Source: Taxawa tesnikishii (nom. ined.) (lineage: Eukaryota > Ascomycota > Dothideomycetes > Dothideales). Taken from it: a stretch of 64,000 nt of DNA. A program made the translations under genes and the position numbers. The notes beneath the pieces were generated by a model. The model had not been told where the DNA came from and did no database searches. It saw only the letters and a program-made list of their open reading frames with translations. The stretch covers positions 496,001 to 560,000 of the forward strand of contig JAPDRO010000009.1 of NCBI GenBank assembly GCA_030247885.1. The letters run 5' to 3'. Positions 27,001 through 38,800 of this stretch are shown here, in pieces (position 1 is the first letter of the stretch; each line of letters starts with the position of its first letter).

Positions 27001-28022
27001 GCTGCAAGCATCCGGAAAACATTGTCCTGCTCATGCTGTGACATTCCGATAATCTTCATTGCGTTCAGGGTATCCTTGTATTCCGCACCGTCGTCGATTC
27101 CTTGCACGTCGAAGCACTTTGACCGGCTGGTGTAAAGGTAAGACTGTGGTTGTTGCACACCGAACGTCTCCCTGTAATTTTGCGATGCGTGTTTCGTGAA
27201 CTGATAGAAGATGTGGAAGTTCCTCTCGTTGGTGATTTGGCTCACCACTCTCGACTTCTCCAGGAGATAGTTGTTGATGTTGGCACCCACAGGCTCTCCT
27301 TGCGCGTTAAATTGAATCTCCAGATATTTTCCAAATCTTGACGAGTTGTTGTTGCGGAGTGTCTTCGCGTTGCCGAAGGATTCCAGCAGAGGATTGGTTG
27401 CCAGTACCATGTCCTTGATCTCCTGAATCTGGGTATTGCTGCCTCCCGAAACGTTCGCAATGTACTGCATGATGCGCTTCGCCGCTTCGGTCTTTCCTGC
27501 TCCTGATTCTCCGGAGATAATGATACATTGGTTCTCCTTGTAGGCGTTCATGTTGTAGTAGGACGATTCGGCGATCGCAAAGACGTGTGGAGGCACCTCC
27601 AACCGGTTCTTGCCCTTGTAACTATCCAGGACCTTGTCGGTGTAGATGCCCAAGTCGCGGAACGGATTGACAGACACCAACACGTGTCCGATATATGTCT
27701 GCAACCGTCAGCCTTCTGCCGGGTTCTTCTATAGCCCTCATATGCCGCGACGTACATAGATCTCGCCATTCTCGAATCGCTTCTTCAGGTTGTCGTTGAT
27801 CGCCTCGTTGGAGATCTTGCTGATGAGCGTAAGGTCTGAGACTCCAACTTCCTTCTTCTTCGTGCTCTCGAATACAGCTTTCTTGACCTGGGGCTTCCCA
27901 CCACTACTCGGTTGAGCAGCGGCGGCGTCCTTCTTCCGGCCGGCGCGCTTCGTTACGGCCTACATTCCGCGCTCGTTAGAGGGGACGCACTCGTCTCTTC
28001 CTGTAATTGGGCGGCATACCAT
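24044..28022 (-). CDS. MYO1: Class I myosin with SH3 tail (Myo3/Myo5, MyoA orthologue)
   Basis: Actin-based motor of endocytic patches and polarised growth. Five exons: 28022-28020 (only the ATG), 27959-27756, 27698-25130, 25079-24526 and 24449-24044. The motor has the P-loop [12 protein letters not shown], switch [14 protein letters not shown], switch [20 protein letters not shown] and the [11 protein letters not shown] converter. IQ motifs ([16 protein letters not shown]) follow, then the TH1 lipid-binding tail, a Pro/Ala/Gln-rich stretch, an SH3 domain ([28 protein letters not shown]) and an acidic Glu-Asp-Trp end. Breaks: C4 at 25918-25921, one run near 24401-24404 that restores AYLEEHKP, two unplaced bases in the proline-rich stretch, and a run at 24055-24058 that restores the acidic end. 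Five added bases make the length 3741 nt, about 1246 residues, as expected. Confidence 0.95.
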
Positions 28023-28599
28023 GGTGGCCTAGAGTGCAATGTCGAGTCTAATATCGCGGGGACTGAGGGGGAATTGGGAGGGCGACAATGAGGGGTGCGA
28101 CCCGTTCGGTGAAGAGACGGCACAGAGGCAGCGTTGAAAAGGTACAGTGTGTGTCGAAATGGAAGGCTTGAGTCGCAATAGAAGGTAAGGTAGAAAGAAA
28201 CTGCTCGGCAAGACAGACAGGCAGGTTCAGGCTAGGCCAATAATGCCAATCTCACGGGTCCTTCGTCTCCGCAACGTCAGCGGAGTCGGAGTCGCTGTCG
28301 GGCTGGGAGACCACGTCCACATCCACAGCCACAGCCACACCCGGCAGCAGCCGAAGCAATCAGCCACACTACAGTACACTGGTGACTGCGCCTCACCAAA
28401 CGTACCGGCACAGCCGACCAGACGCGCAATCCTCCACACAACGACACATCATCTCAGTCAATGCAACGCGTACCGTTATCTGACATCCAACGCCCTGCTA
28501 TATGCAACCATCACCGCCCTCCATCCAGAACGCCACGCTCAGCTCCGCATGCGAACGTCAACCTACATCCAGAGCGCCTAAATGTTCCAAACAGGCACA
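28023..28599. other. Intergenic, upstream of myosin and downstream of polo kinase
   Basis: About 580 bp holding the class I myosin promoter on its left side. The polo kinase 3' UTR lies on its right. No gene was recognised. Confidence 0.5.
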
Positions 28600-31500
28600 C
28601 TACGCCCTCGCCTCATCGCCTCCGTAACGCCCAACAGTAATCCAATCAATCTTCCTCGCATGCTCGTTCACCCAAAGCCCGTTCCACTGTAAACGGTGCT
28701 CGACGTCGCCCTGGCACCCCACGCCTCCACCTCCAAGCCATTGCTCCAAGATCTGCTGCAAAAACTGCAGTTTCTCCTCAAACATGTTCGCACGCACCAC
28801 CTCGCCGAAGCTAGCTTGTGCCGCCGAGGACCTTGACCCGTAAAGCAGTGTATGTACAGGGAAAGTCAAGATCTCGCGGTCGCGCAGCATCTTCATCGGA
28901 AGGTCGTTGTTCGCGGCTATGGTCGCGACGCCTTCGACCGACACGAGAGTGGCCGAGGCGTGCAGGCCGTCTGCGGAGAAGACGAATTTCGTGTGGTCTG
29001 GGAAATGGAGCTGCAGATTATTGTTAGATGCGGTTTTCTTCTCCTTCTTCTTCTTCTTCTTCTTCTGCTTCTTCCTCCTCAGTGGTAAAGGGGGTTTGGG
29101 GGTATCACGAACCTGTAGACACCCGTCGGAGAAGCCCCAGATGCCGACATTGCCCATCCTCTGGTAGCACCGCACGAACAGTAGATCTTCCCTTGTTCCC
29201 TTCTCTTCATCCACTTCCGTCTCGGTGGTGTTTGCACCGCCTGATTTCTGCATGTACCGGGCGAACTTCACCCACAGCACCTTAAGCGTATGCTGTCTTT
29301 CTGCCTGCTCATCGGTGCTCGGCCCCCTTAGCCTGTGAATCCCTTCTCTCGCTCTATCTTCAAAGATCTCAAACGGCACGTCTTCCACGTCTTCGAATTT
29401 CTTCCCGATCCTCTTGAGCCAGCGCTCGCCGTGCCTGACTACAACGTGAATGGCTTGCGACCTTCTCGTTGCAAACGAGTTGAGAATACACCCTACGGTC
29501 CCGTTGTCAAGGACATAGCCAACACCGTATTTCCGACTGTAGTCGACCCATTTGCTAACGAATGGCAGAGGTCTAGAGGGGCTTTCGGCGCACTTCGAGA
29601 CGGAGCTTGCTTTCTCTTCTCCAGGGCCGAAGCAAGATTGTCCCGGAACGTGGACAGGCGCTCCAGGACCGATGCCGGGTCTGTGCCAGACACCGCAGAC
29701 GGATTTTCCTGCCGTCTTCGGCTTGGAACCGGTACCTTAGCTGACATTACCGGGACGGGTGGTAACACCAATGGTTGGTTAGACTCGGCGTCTTCGTCCT
29801 CGAGAATCTCAATGACTTCCGGCTCTGCTTGCTTTGCACGCGTTCGAGAAAGTCTGACTGGGAGCACAGATTTCGTTGACGGTTTCTCCACCTGTGGCTT
29901 CTCTTCGACTGTCACCGGTTGTGTCCCTTCGGTTTCAGCTGTTCGCTTGCGCATGGTTCGTGGCCGTCTCGCAAGGCTCGCGTCTGCTGCCCTGCGGTAT
30001 TGAAAGACGTCCTCGGGTGCTTCCTCTACGACCTTTTCTTTCGATGTGGCAGCTTGTCTTGCTCGGAGCGTGCTCTGCGTGCTTGCCGTGGGCTGGCTCA
30101 GACTGGACGGCTGCTTGGAGTATTCTTGCTGTTGTTCCGTTTCGGGTATGTTCTCCGCGTTCTCCTGTCTCTCTTGCGAAGCTAGTCTCGGCCTCCGGAC
30201 AGTACCGCGAACGGTACCTTGTCTTCGAGGTAATGTTGGAGGAGGCATCAGTTCGGCATCTTTCCTCCTGCTCTCCGTTAGAGTCGCATTCTCCCTGGTC
30301 TTTGGCACTACCAGTTGTCTTTCGTTGTGCGAGATTTCTTGGAGCTGCCGGCCTTCGCTCGAGCTCTCCCTCTCCTCTACTATCTCAGTAAGCCCTCCAT
30401 TGGACGCAGGGAAAGGGGTGTACACTGTGTCACTGGGGATCGGAATGACCGGTTGGCGTCCCGCTGCGATCTCCTTCTCGATTTCTTTCACAATGCTTCG
30501 TATACGCTTTCCAGCGTTCAATTGAAAGCATTTCCCTGGACTGTACTCCCCTACACCGGATTCCTTGCACACCGAGAACCAGGATTCGCTATAACCTCTC
30601 TGAAGCACTTCAGGGCCGGGAAGGGGTACGCTCCATGTCGGCGCTTTCTGGAGTTGTGTACGGCTCATCTGATATGGAATAAAGGCGATCTTAAAGAACG
30701 GGTGCGACACAATCTGATCCGGACACGGTCTTAGTTCCTCATCGACTAGCAGCGAGGCCACAAGATCTCTCAAGTCCGCTGATATCTCGTTGCTGGTCGT
30801 CGAAAGGTCTGGCCAGGAATACTCGCCAGCTTTCAGCTTCTTGTATATCTCCTCCTTGGATGACGCATGGAAAGGCGCCTTGCCGACCGCCAAGGTGTAG
30901 GCGATGATTCCGATCGCCCACAGATCGACCTTCTCGCTATGCCCTTTACCCTTTTCCAGAATCTCGGGTGCGAGGTAGTTCGGGGTCCCGCACATGGTGG
31001 TCCTTCGCTTCGCGTCCATGTCCTTGCCGCTGACCAGGAGTGCGGCCAAACCAAAGTCGCCAACCTTGATATTCATGTTCTCATCCAGGAAAAGGTTACC
31101 CGTCTTCAGATCTCGATGCACGATGTTCCGCGTATGTAGGTATTTCACGGCGCCGGATACCTGGATGATGAACCGTCGGATCTCTGGCATGGTGAGGCAT
31201 TTCCGCCGTTTCAGCAGGTCCGCAAGGGAACCGCAAGAGCACAGTTCCAGAACCACGTAGGTGTTTGCTTCGAAAGAGAAGGCGCGGTGGAATGCGACAA
31301 TGTTCGGATGCGCGAGCTTGGAGTGGATTTGTAGTTCGGTGATAAACTCGATACACGTCAGCGATGCCACCACAACCATCCATGTCTCGTTCTCGCTACC
31401 TTCTGTGCCAGTTTCGCAGGCTCCATCTTCGTCTTGACAATCTTCAGAGCGACCGTGTGACCCGTAGGTTTGTCCTTCTCCAGCATCTCGGCCTTGTGGC

Positions 31501-31600
31501 AGATGGCGAAGCCGCCTTTGCCCAGCTGGTTTCCGGTCGCATATTTGATTCCATGGGGCTCAGTCACTATGGCTGGCGGCGGCTCCGCGTGTACAGACAT
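28600..31600 (-). CDS. CDC5: Polo-like kinase (Cdc5/PlkA)
   Basis: Mitotic Ser/Thr kinase. Exons 31600-31400, 31346-29113 and 29010-28600; with one restored base the length is 2847 nt, or 948 residues from the ATG at 31600. The kinase domain shows LGKGGFAICHKAEM (Gly loop), VALKIVK, HRDLKTGNLFLDENM, GDFGLAALL and the activation segment KRRTTMCGTPNYLAPE. A long disordered linker of about 330 residues follows, then two polo boxes: VSKWVDYSRKYGVGYVLDNGT with GCILNS, and the second after DGCLQLHFPDHTKFVF. The break is a four-base run at 29578-29581; one more base joins the linker to polo box 1. The frame stays open above 31600 and a splice-acceptor-like TTGCAG near 31794 suggests a further 5' exon, so the true start may lie upstream. 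It is divergent from OPA3. Confidence 0.93.
29034..29079. repeat. (TTC)n microsatellite in the last polo-kinase intron
   Basis: An imperfect TTC repeat of about 15 units inside the 102-bp intron 29112-29011. In the gene's direction it is a purine-rich GAA tract. It is longer than usual for an intron of this size. Confidence 0.75.
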
Positions 31601-31901
31601 TGTCGAGTTGGGTCGTGGTGGTTTTGCTGCGGGTGCTTCAAGCAAGCAATCCCGAACTTTGTTCTGTTTGGGCTTGACAACATGCTGGCTGACAACAGCC
31701 GTGGTTCTGCCGGCACGCTGTGGCTTCACGCCGAAGCGCCGATGCGTGCCATCACTTCACCTAGCTGCCTGGCTGCAGTGAGATCGTACTCTGCAAGAAA
31801 AAGAACAATGTTTTCCTTGTTTCTCGGTTCTCTACGACAGAGTTGTGTGTGATAACTATGAGGGAGACATCGAGTCGTCACAACCAGAAGTCTCTATCGC
31901 C
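31601..31901. promoter_or_regulatory. Shared divergent promoter of polo kinase and OPA3
   Basis: The two ATGs point away from each other with about 300 bp between them, so both promoters must share or closely flank this segment. Part of it may instead be a 5' exon of the kinase. No specific factor site could be assigned with confidence. Confidence 0.5.
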
Positions 31902-32755
31902 ATGTCGTTGACGTTCAAGCTCGCATCGCTGGTGATACGGACAGCAGCCAAGCCGGTCGGGGTAAGTTCGCCAATGTACATGCAGCACGTTCTCTCTGCG
32001 CTCCAGTGTCTCTGGAGAGCCATTGACTGAACGGTTGTCATACGCGATTCAGTCGGCTGACCTTCACCAGAACCAGATCAAGAGCCGGGCGCGCGAACAC
32101 CCCACCTTCAGAAAGCGCTGTGTAGCTTTCGCGCAATGGCTGCACCGCGTCGACATGCGCATGCGCCTCGGGATACTCCACGACGCCGCTGCTCAAGAGC
32201 GAATGCATGCGCGAGAAGCTGCCGAGATAGCAGTGAAGAAGAAGAAAGCAGAAGCTCCTACGGTGAGAACGGAAGCCGAACAAAAGCATACGATGCAGAA
32301 GTCGCTCAGGAGAAGGACAAAGCGTCCGAAAAGTGAAAGCGACGTCGCCGAAGATCCGTCCGTTGTCTGAGAGCCGGGCAATTGAGCTAGGAGCGAACTT
32401 CATCTCCGAGTCCTTTATCTTTGGCGTGGCTGCTGGATTGCTCATTTGGGATTCTTGGCGATCGAGAAGGAAGGAAAACAGCAGAAGGGAGGATGTTGCG
32501 GATCGCCTGGAAGCATTGGAAGCAGCGGAGGCTCAAGGACACCAAGAGCGTGAGAGTTTGAGGGCAGAGATATTACGGTTACGCGCGAAGTACGAGCCCG
32601 AGTCGCGCGAGCAGGACGCAGCAAGCGAGAAAGCGTCTGCGCCGGCAGCAGCAGCGAATCCGCCCGAGGTCTCGACGAAAGACGTGAAGAACCAAAAGGA
32701 GCAGGACCCGAACCTAACGAAGGAAGAAGAGAAGACACTTTCGACGGTGACATGA
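31902..32755 (+). CDS. OPA3 family mitochondrial protein
   Basis: Fungal member of the optic-atrophy-3 family, found at mitochondrial membranes and of unclear biochemical role. Exon 1 (31902-31961) encodes MSLTFKLASLVIRTAAKPVG; exon 2 (32071-32755) resumes at NQIKSRAREHPTFRKRCV. An acceptor 18 nt earlier (at 32052) would add six in-frame residues. The conserved HRVDMRMRLG core and PKIRPLSESRAIELGANFISESFIFGV membrane segment are present. A Glu/Lys/Arg-rich coiled coil follows (RREDVADRLEALEAAEA), with a disordered tail. The frame breaks twice at A4 runs (32282-32285 and 32329-32332); five A in each gives an uninterrupted protein of 248 residues. Fungal members are commonly longer than human OPA3, as here. 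Confidence 0.9.
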
Positions 32756-33275
32756 CTTGCACAAAACAGGCGTACGGAAAAGGGAGGCACTCTCATCTCA
32801 TAAACAACGTTCAAGTAGAAAAGACGCTCCCATCCTCAAGACGATGTTGAGAGATTCCCCTCTTAGTTCGCTACAGGGGCGTTGCTGAGGCGGTGCTGCC
32901 GACAGGCAGGCAGTTTAGGCGATTGATCCCTATCGCAATTGTCAAGTAGGCAGTACAAACATCACAGTGTTGGACCCCAGTACTTCTATAGCTATGCTGA
33001 TGCAAAAAGGTTCAGCATGGCACCGTTCATATGTGCATACGTCGAAGACACGGCAGACATGGCAATGTTGTTGATGCCTCGCAATAGCAGCCGAATCGCA
33101 TACTTCGAAAGACGACTGCGTTGCGGTGCCCTCACGAGGCAGCCGCGCCCGCCGCGCCTTCCAATCTGAGTATGTGGTTATTCGAACATTGATCAACGAA
33201 CTTTGCTTCACCGTCTTGTCCGATGCGCTCCAGCACCAATCGCTCACTTCTATCTCACCGAGTAGGCTCAGCACC

Positions 33276-34126
33276 ATGTTCTGTACATCCCTCCGCCGCA
33301 ACGTATCCTTTGTCCCGATCCTCACAACTCTAACATCACCGATTGGTCTAGCACTCAAAGGTACCTACTCTCCCTTCTCAGCCCAGGCAGCCTATCCAAA
33401 TTAACCACCATCAGAGTGCGAGCTCCGAACCCACGACATGGCATTCCCCTCTCCCCCAATCGCCACGCCCGCTTCCTGCTCCTCGCGCCCTCAAACACCA
33501 GCACCGCCGTTCTTCCAGACACGCTCGCACGCATTCAACACCTTGCCTCCCTGACCGGCGGGACCGACGCAGCCATCGTTTTCCTCCTCAACGCGCCTGT
33601 GGGGATCGTATCAGCGCGCACAGTCGCGGCAGCGATCGGGGTCGGGATCGGCTCTGCGACTCCCGACTCGTCTAATCCTTCGCACCCTTCCAACCCTACG
33701 GGAGCGCCAGCGTCAACCTGCGACGGTCTACACGCCTACACCGCGCTCCAGGCAGCCCTGCTCGAAAGGACAGATGTACCGCATGTCCCGATCCTGCCGC
33801 TCGCGACGCTAGACGCACTGCCTGAGCTCGTGAAGAGCTACCTCAGAGGTCTCGGCAAGGAAGGACCGAAGACGGATGGGTCTGCCGCGAGGCCGGAGGA
33901 TTTACTCGCGGTGTGTACCACGATGCCCCCGATGAGTGATATGGCGCGGTTTGTCTGCTCGGATGTCTTCGCATCGCTAAGGGAGCTCGCGGTCGCTGCG
34001 GTATCTTCAACAGAAGAAGCAGCACTGGCGAGGCATGATGGCTTTGAGGTTTTGAGAGAGCAGGTGGGGGAGCAGGAAGTTCAGGCGATGGTGGAGTTTT
34101 GGATTGATGAGTTTACTGCGGACTGA
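33276..34126 (+). CDS. Conserved-looking hypothetical protein, 264 residues
   Basis: Two exons, 33276-33361 and 33418-34126, joined through a GTACCT donor and CAGAG acceptor, give 795 nt in frame. The N-terminal 28 residues (MFCTSLRRNVSFVPILTTLT) are basic, hydroxylated and lack acidic residues, compatible with a mitochondrial presequence. A compact alpha/beta-like segment follows: RHARFLLLAPSN, LARIQHLASLTGGTDAAIVFL, then a loop rich in Ser/Pro/Asn, DVPHVPILPLATLDALPELV, and an acidic helical C-terminus. I do not recognise the family and assign no function. Codon use is GC-rich like its neighbours, and the uninterrupted second exon of 709 nt supports a real gene. It lies between OPA3 and the 1604-residue gene. 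Confidence 0.65.
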
Positions 34127-35828
34127 GCTGCTGCTGCTGCTGCTGCTACTACTTCGACGGGATATGAGCTGGTGCGAGGGGGCGGGGGCTTTGTGGCTTT
34201 TCAGGGAATAGCTGGCTACGTGGGGCTTTGGGATGAGGATTTGGCGATGCCGTTGGAGGGCCGCCGAAGCCTACGGGCCCTCTGATGAGACGCGGGACGG
34301 GTTCACGACTCTCATGCTTCAGCCTTTGTAGAGATGTATAACAAACAGGGGTTTAGTAGGTTAGTGGATGTAGCACTCCTGTGTTTCTCTTTCGATACTC
34401 GGACGTGAGTCCCTTTCAACGACCAGTGCGTGTCTGATCACGTTCAACAGGGCGGCAATATGGTCGACTCCGCTCGAACCTCGCACTATTACTCCGCACA
34501 TGATGTTATACAACATCTCATTAGCGGTATACTGCGGTGGAGGTAATCTCCGTGTTCGTGCGCCACTTCAGTGAGGTATGTGTATTGATTCGAGAGACGT
34601 TGCCGATTAGCCGGATGAGAGCAGAGTGATGGTTATTACGGCGATTGTGCAATATTGTCGGACTCGGCGTGTCTCACCTCATTCGTATCAGAGTCGCAAC
34701 GGTTCAGATTGTGCTGACTTCCTACAGGTAGCGGAGGTGGAAGCGACTTGTCCTTCTGGCAGGAGAATGGAAACGGACGGTAGGCGTAAGGTGTAAGGCG
34801 GATATGGGAGTATGGGAGGCTGGCGAGAGCGGGCCTATTTTGGGAACAGTTGAAGCCCTGTTTCGGTAAGGCGTCCGCTGCAGGATCAATTCTCCGGTAA
34901 CTAGTGTGTGTTCTAGCGTTTCGCTCCTCTCCGCTTCGAAAACGACAGGTCGGCGTCGGCTGTGGTCACGAGACACATGCGCATTCAGCACCACAGCAGA
35001 GAGTTGCGTGGAGTGCGATCGATCGACGGATACACGAGATCTTTGTCTACCGAAGCTCCTGGAGCAGGAATGAACGGAGAAGGAAGCAGGCGGTCAGACA
35101 TCACTCACAGTCAAGACTCACAGTCAAGTTAAATTGAGTGGGTGGTCCAAGGCTTCGGCTGATTCCATGCGATATCGTAAACCTGCAGCGGAGCTTTGTG
35201 CGCTAACGAGCCGATGCCTCCTTGTCGTGTCTTAGCAGAGGGCTGCTTTGGTACTAGCAACAACGGAGGCCTGTAAAGGGGGGATCCGACACCCGACGAG
35301 TCCCAAGCACCCGGAGGTACAGAAGAAAGACTCGGCGCAGGCATGCCTTGGACACCAGCAAACCCCGGCAGCTGTGCCCTGTGTGTATCTCGACGTCCCC
35401 CTTCCCGAAAAGCGCGAGCTTCTTCTCTCTGCGCTGTCGCTTCTTGCTCGTTCTCGCCGTGTCACTGCAGCTCGGAACATCTGCTTCACGACTGTTACTG
35501 TCCCCCACGCATCCACACGAGTATCGGCGCACCATCTGCCCTGCTGCCAAATCTCGCGTCGACAGTCGCACCACTAACCCTAACGCCCGCGCAGATCATC
35601 CACACACGCGCAATCTCCACGCTGATACGTTGGGCTTCTCCCACACCAGAAACGCGTGCTGTCGTCCAGCCTTGATCGGTCAGCCAGCCTGTTTGCATGC
35701 GCTCGCCAAAATCACAAGCAGGTTTCAACCCACGGCAGGGCGTTGCAGAAGGATCCTTGCAGCCCGTAAGCCTCTACTCCACTCCACCGCCGCGGCACAC
35801 GACACGTAGTGCGTGAATACCCCAACCC
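34127..35828. other. Long upstream region of the 1604-residue gene
   Basis: About 1.7 kb with no convincing gene. A short CTG repeat of about six units directly follows the upstream gene's stop codon (34131-34148). The last 500 bp before the ATG at 35829 are rich in C/A and look like a long leader. Open frames here lack motifs and end at stops in every plausible spliced combination I tried. Confidence 0.4.
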
Positions 35829-38800
35829 ATGTCGTCGCGCGTTCCCTACCACAACCTCCACTTCTCCTCGCCTGGCTATGACTCTACCAACACCCCGGTG
35901 TCGCCCATGATGTCCAGGGCTCCCTCAGTCGCGAGCGACCGCATGTCGGTCGTGTCCGGCTTGACCAACGTGGTCCCGCAATACCTGCACCAGGTCAACC
36001 CTCCGCCGCAATACATGTCACTAGACAGCGCATGCCAGGCATTGGCCGAATTCCAAAGTGCGCAGAGGAGCCGCCTCTCAGACGCTGAAGACGACGCCTC
36101 CGAGCACGGAGACAGGCCGGTTGTGTCTGAGAACGCGGTCGCGCTCGTCAATGCCTTCCTGGACAAGCTCCTCTACGACTTTCTCGCCGTCGCCAGATCC
36201 ACCAGCCTCCTCGCCCTGAAACCCGCCGTCGCAGACGTCCTGAAGAAGAACCTGGCAAGAGATGCCATCGTTAGCGCAGAGGAAAACCTGGAGGATCTGC
36301 TTGCGCTGCAAGATGAGGACGACAACGAGCCGCGGCCGACAACGCCAAAGGACAGCCCTGTTCGCTGGAATCTGGAGTTCGTGTGGAAGAGGACGCGTCT
36401 GCGGGTCATGATGCGCAGCGAGAAGAGCGAGTTTGACATTGACGATGACGAGCGTTATGTGCAGGAGGAAGGGCTTTACGGTCCCGGACGACGGTGGTCA
36501 CAGGCAGGCATCATTTCGTTGTCCGCAGAAATATTCCTCGCTGGAGTTTTGGATTACGTTGCCGAACAACTGTTGGATATGGCGCAGGGACCGGCGACAA
36601 GGCGCGCTCGCCGAGAGAGCAAGAGTGCGAAAGCCATATTTGGAAGTCCGGCTAACGTTCAGGTGGCCGTCGAAGAAAACGATATCGAGAAGGCTGTTTT
36701 GAATTCACCGCTGGACCGCCAATGGCGAACGTGGCGCAAGTCATTGCGGGCGCGAAGCTTTAATTTCGCCCGTCAGTCTCGAGGTAGCTTTGTCACGAGT
36801 CCCACACTGACTCACCGAGCCAGCTTCGGTCCCACAGAGGGCTCCGTTGTCAGCACGGTGGGAGAGGAAGAGGGCCTCGCATTGCGGCTGGACGGCATTG
36901 CAGATGTGCCTGAGCCACGCTATCCGGAACACATCCTTGCATCGAACATTCCGCTACCGATGTCTACCAGAGATGTGGACGAAATCGAAGTGCCCGGCCT
37001 GGCGCGGGATCCCGAGGAACCTAAGGATGAAAGAAGCCGGACTCCTACGGCGCGTGGCGTTGGGAGGCCTGTCACTAGTTATACGCCATTATCGCCGAAT
37101 GGCGCCCTGATGCCGCCGGATTCCCAGCTGCGCTCCCCGCACGCTTCTCATGAGAGGCCTGTCCCGCAGAGAAAGCGGTCACTATCCGTTCCCACACCAG
37201 CAGCGACACCTTATGAGATCCCGCCTGTCGACGTTGCCGCACCAGTTGGGTCCGTTCCTGAAGAATCCGATGCACACCAGGAACCAAAGTATCACGCACG
37301 CGACTTAACTGACGCCAAGGATGGGGCCACTGCCAGGACACTCTCCCCACCGGGAGCATTTCCCATAACGCCGGGGGTAGAACTGAGCGATCCAACTGAG
37401 GAAGGCAGGCGAACTCAAGCGTCAGAGCCTAAGACTGTAGCGAGCGATGTGCCTCTGCGTCATGGCGGAGCTGTTCGGCCAGAGGCCGCCACAATCGACG
37501 ATTCCGCACTGAAAGTTGACGGTAAACCTTCACCTTCTGAACCCTTCGCACCACAGAAGGACGCAAAACGTACCGATTCCCTTGAGGCACCGGCCTCCAA
37601 CACCTTCGGGTTACCAGTGAATCCTGGCGCCAACGATTCCGGAGAGCCGAAGTCTCCGAGAGATTGGTCATCATTGCCTGGTGGCCATGTCGCCGGCGCA
37701 GTAGGTGGAGGAATTTCCGCTGCCGCGGTTGCCGCAGCATTTGCTGAGATCAATAAGTCCCATCCGGCCGTGGAGCCTTCCAACAAACACGCCGCACCTG
37801 AAGTTGTTGAGCGAAAATCTTTACTGGACATGAAGGCGTTGGTCAACAGCCAAAACAACTCACAGGATTCCGTGAGCACCCAGCAGCTTCAGAGTGATTC
37901 CGACCAAGCCAGGCCAGGGGCAATGACGGTGCCTCCGCGCGATACGTCCCCTTCATCGGTCCGTAGCGAGCAGACGAACAAGTCTTTTACGCTTGGTGAT
38001 CGTTCGACTCCACAAGTGGTGCATGAGGACAAGGCAATACCACAACACGTTTTCTCTGAGAAGGAAGTGGTACCAGACACCACCATACATTCACCAGCCT
38101 CTCCGGTGCCGGCCAGTCTTGTGCCTGGAATGCATCGATTCGAGAGGTCCAGCCCTGCTTCATCAGACTCTACGGAAGCATCCCAAACGAGGAATGTACA
38201 ACGACCGACTCGACTAACATTTTCTGGCCAACCAAACAGCAGGAACAACTCCTCACAGAACGTCAACGAAGCGGATAGGCCCACTAGTCCGAGAGACTTT
38301 CTGGCTGGCCGGAAGCTATCTGGAACGCCGGTCGAACGCGTGACTCCTTCACCGACAAGGGATCAAACGCTAACACCGAAAGACTCCGTAACAGCAGTTC
38401 CACCGCAGGAGCTGTACGGCAGCCCTGTCGTTGGCAGGCAGAGCCCGTCTGTGTTTCGACCGGAAAACGGGGCCTTTGAGCCTCGTTCTTCTTCTCTAGC
38501 CAATCAAAAGGCACCACTCTCACACATTGTCGGACAGCAGGCGATCAGAGACATGGACTCCGACAAGGAAGCCATTCCCGAAAGGACGAGCAGTCTACGA
38601 CGCATCAGTGTGGAGAACACCGGAAGCGGCAGGTCAGCAGGCGTGAAGACACCAGATACCCCTGTGTCGCGCTTCAGAAGTAAGAGCAGGAGCGAAAAGC
38701 CTCTAACAAGTGCTTCCATCACTTCGGTACAGGATTTCGATCTGTTGATGCAGAATGACGAGACTGTCAAGTATACCCTGACGCCAGACTCTGTGCGGGA

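Noticed and set aside
30040-30740. Several long plus-strand open frames inside the polo kinase
   Set aside because: They are antisense shadows of the GC-rich linker and polo-kinase exon; their composition and lack of motifs argue against a gene.
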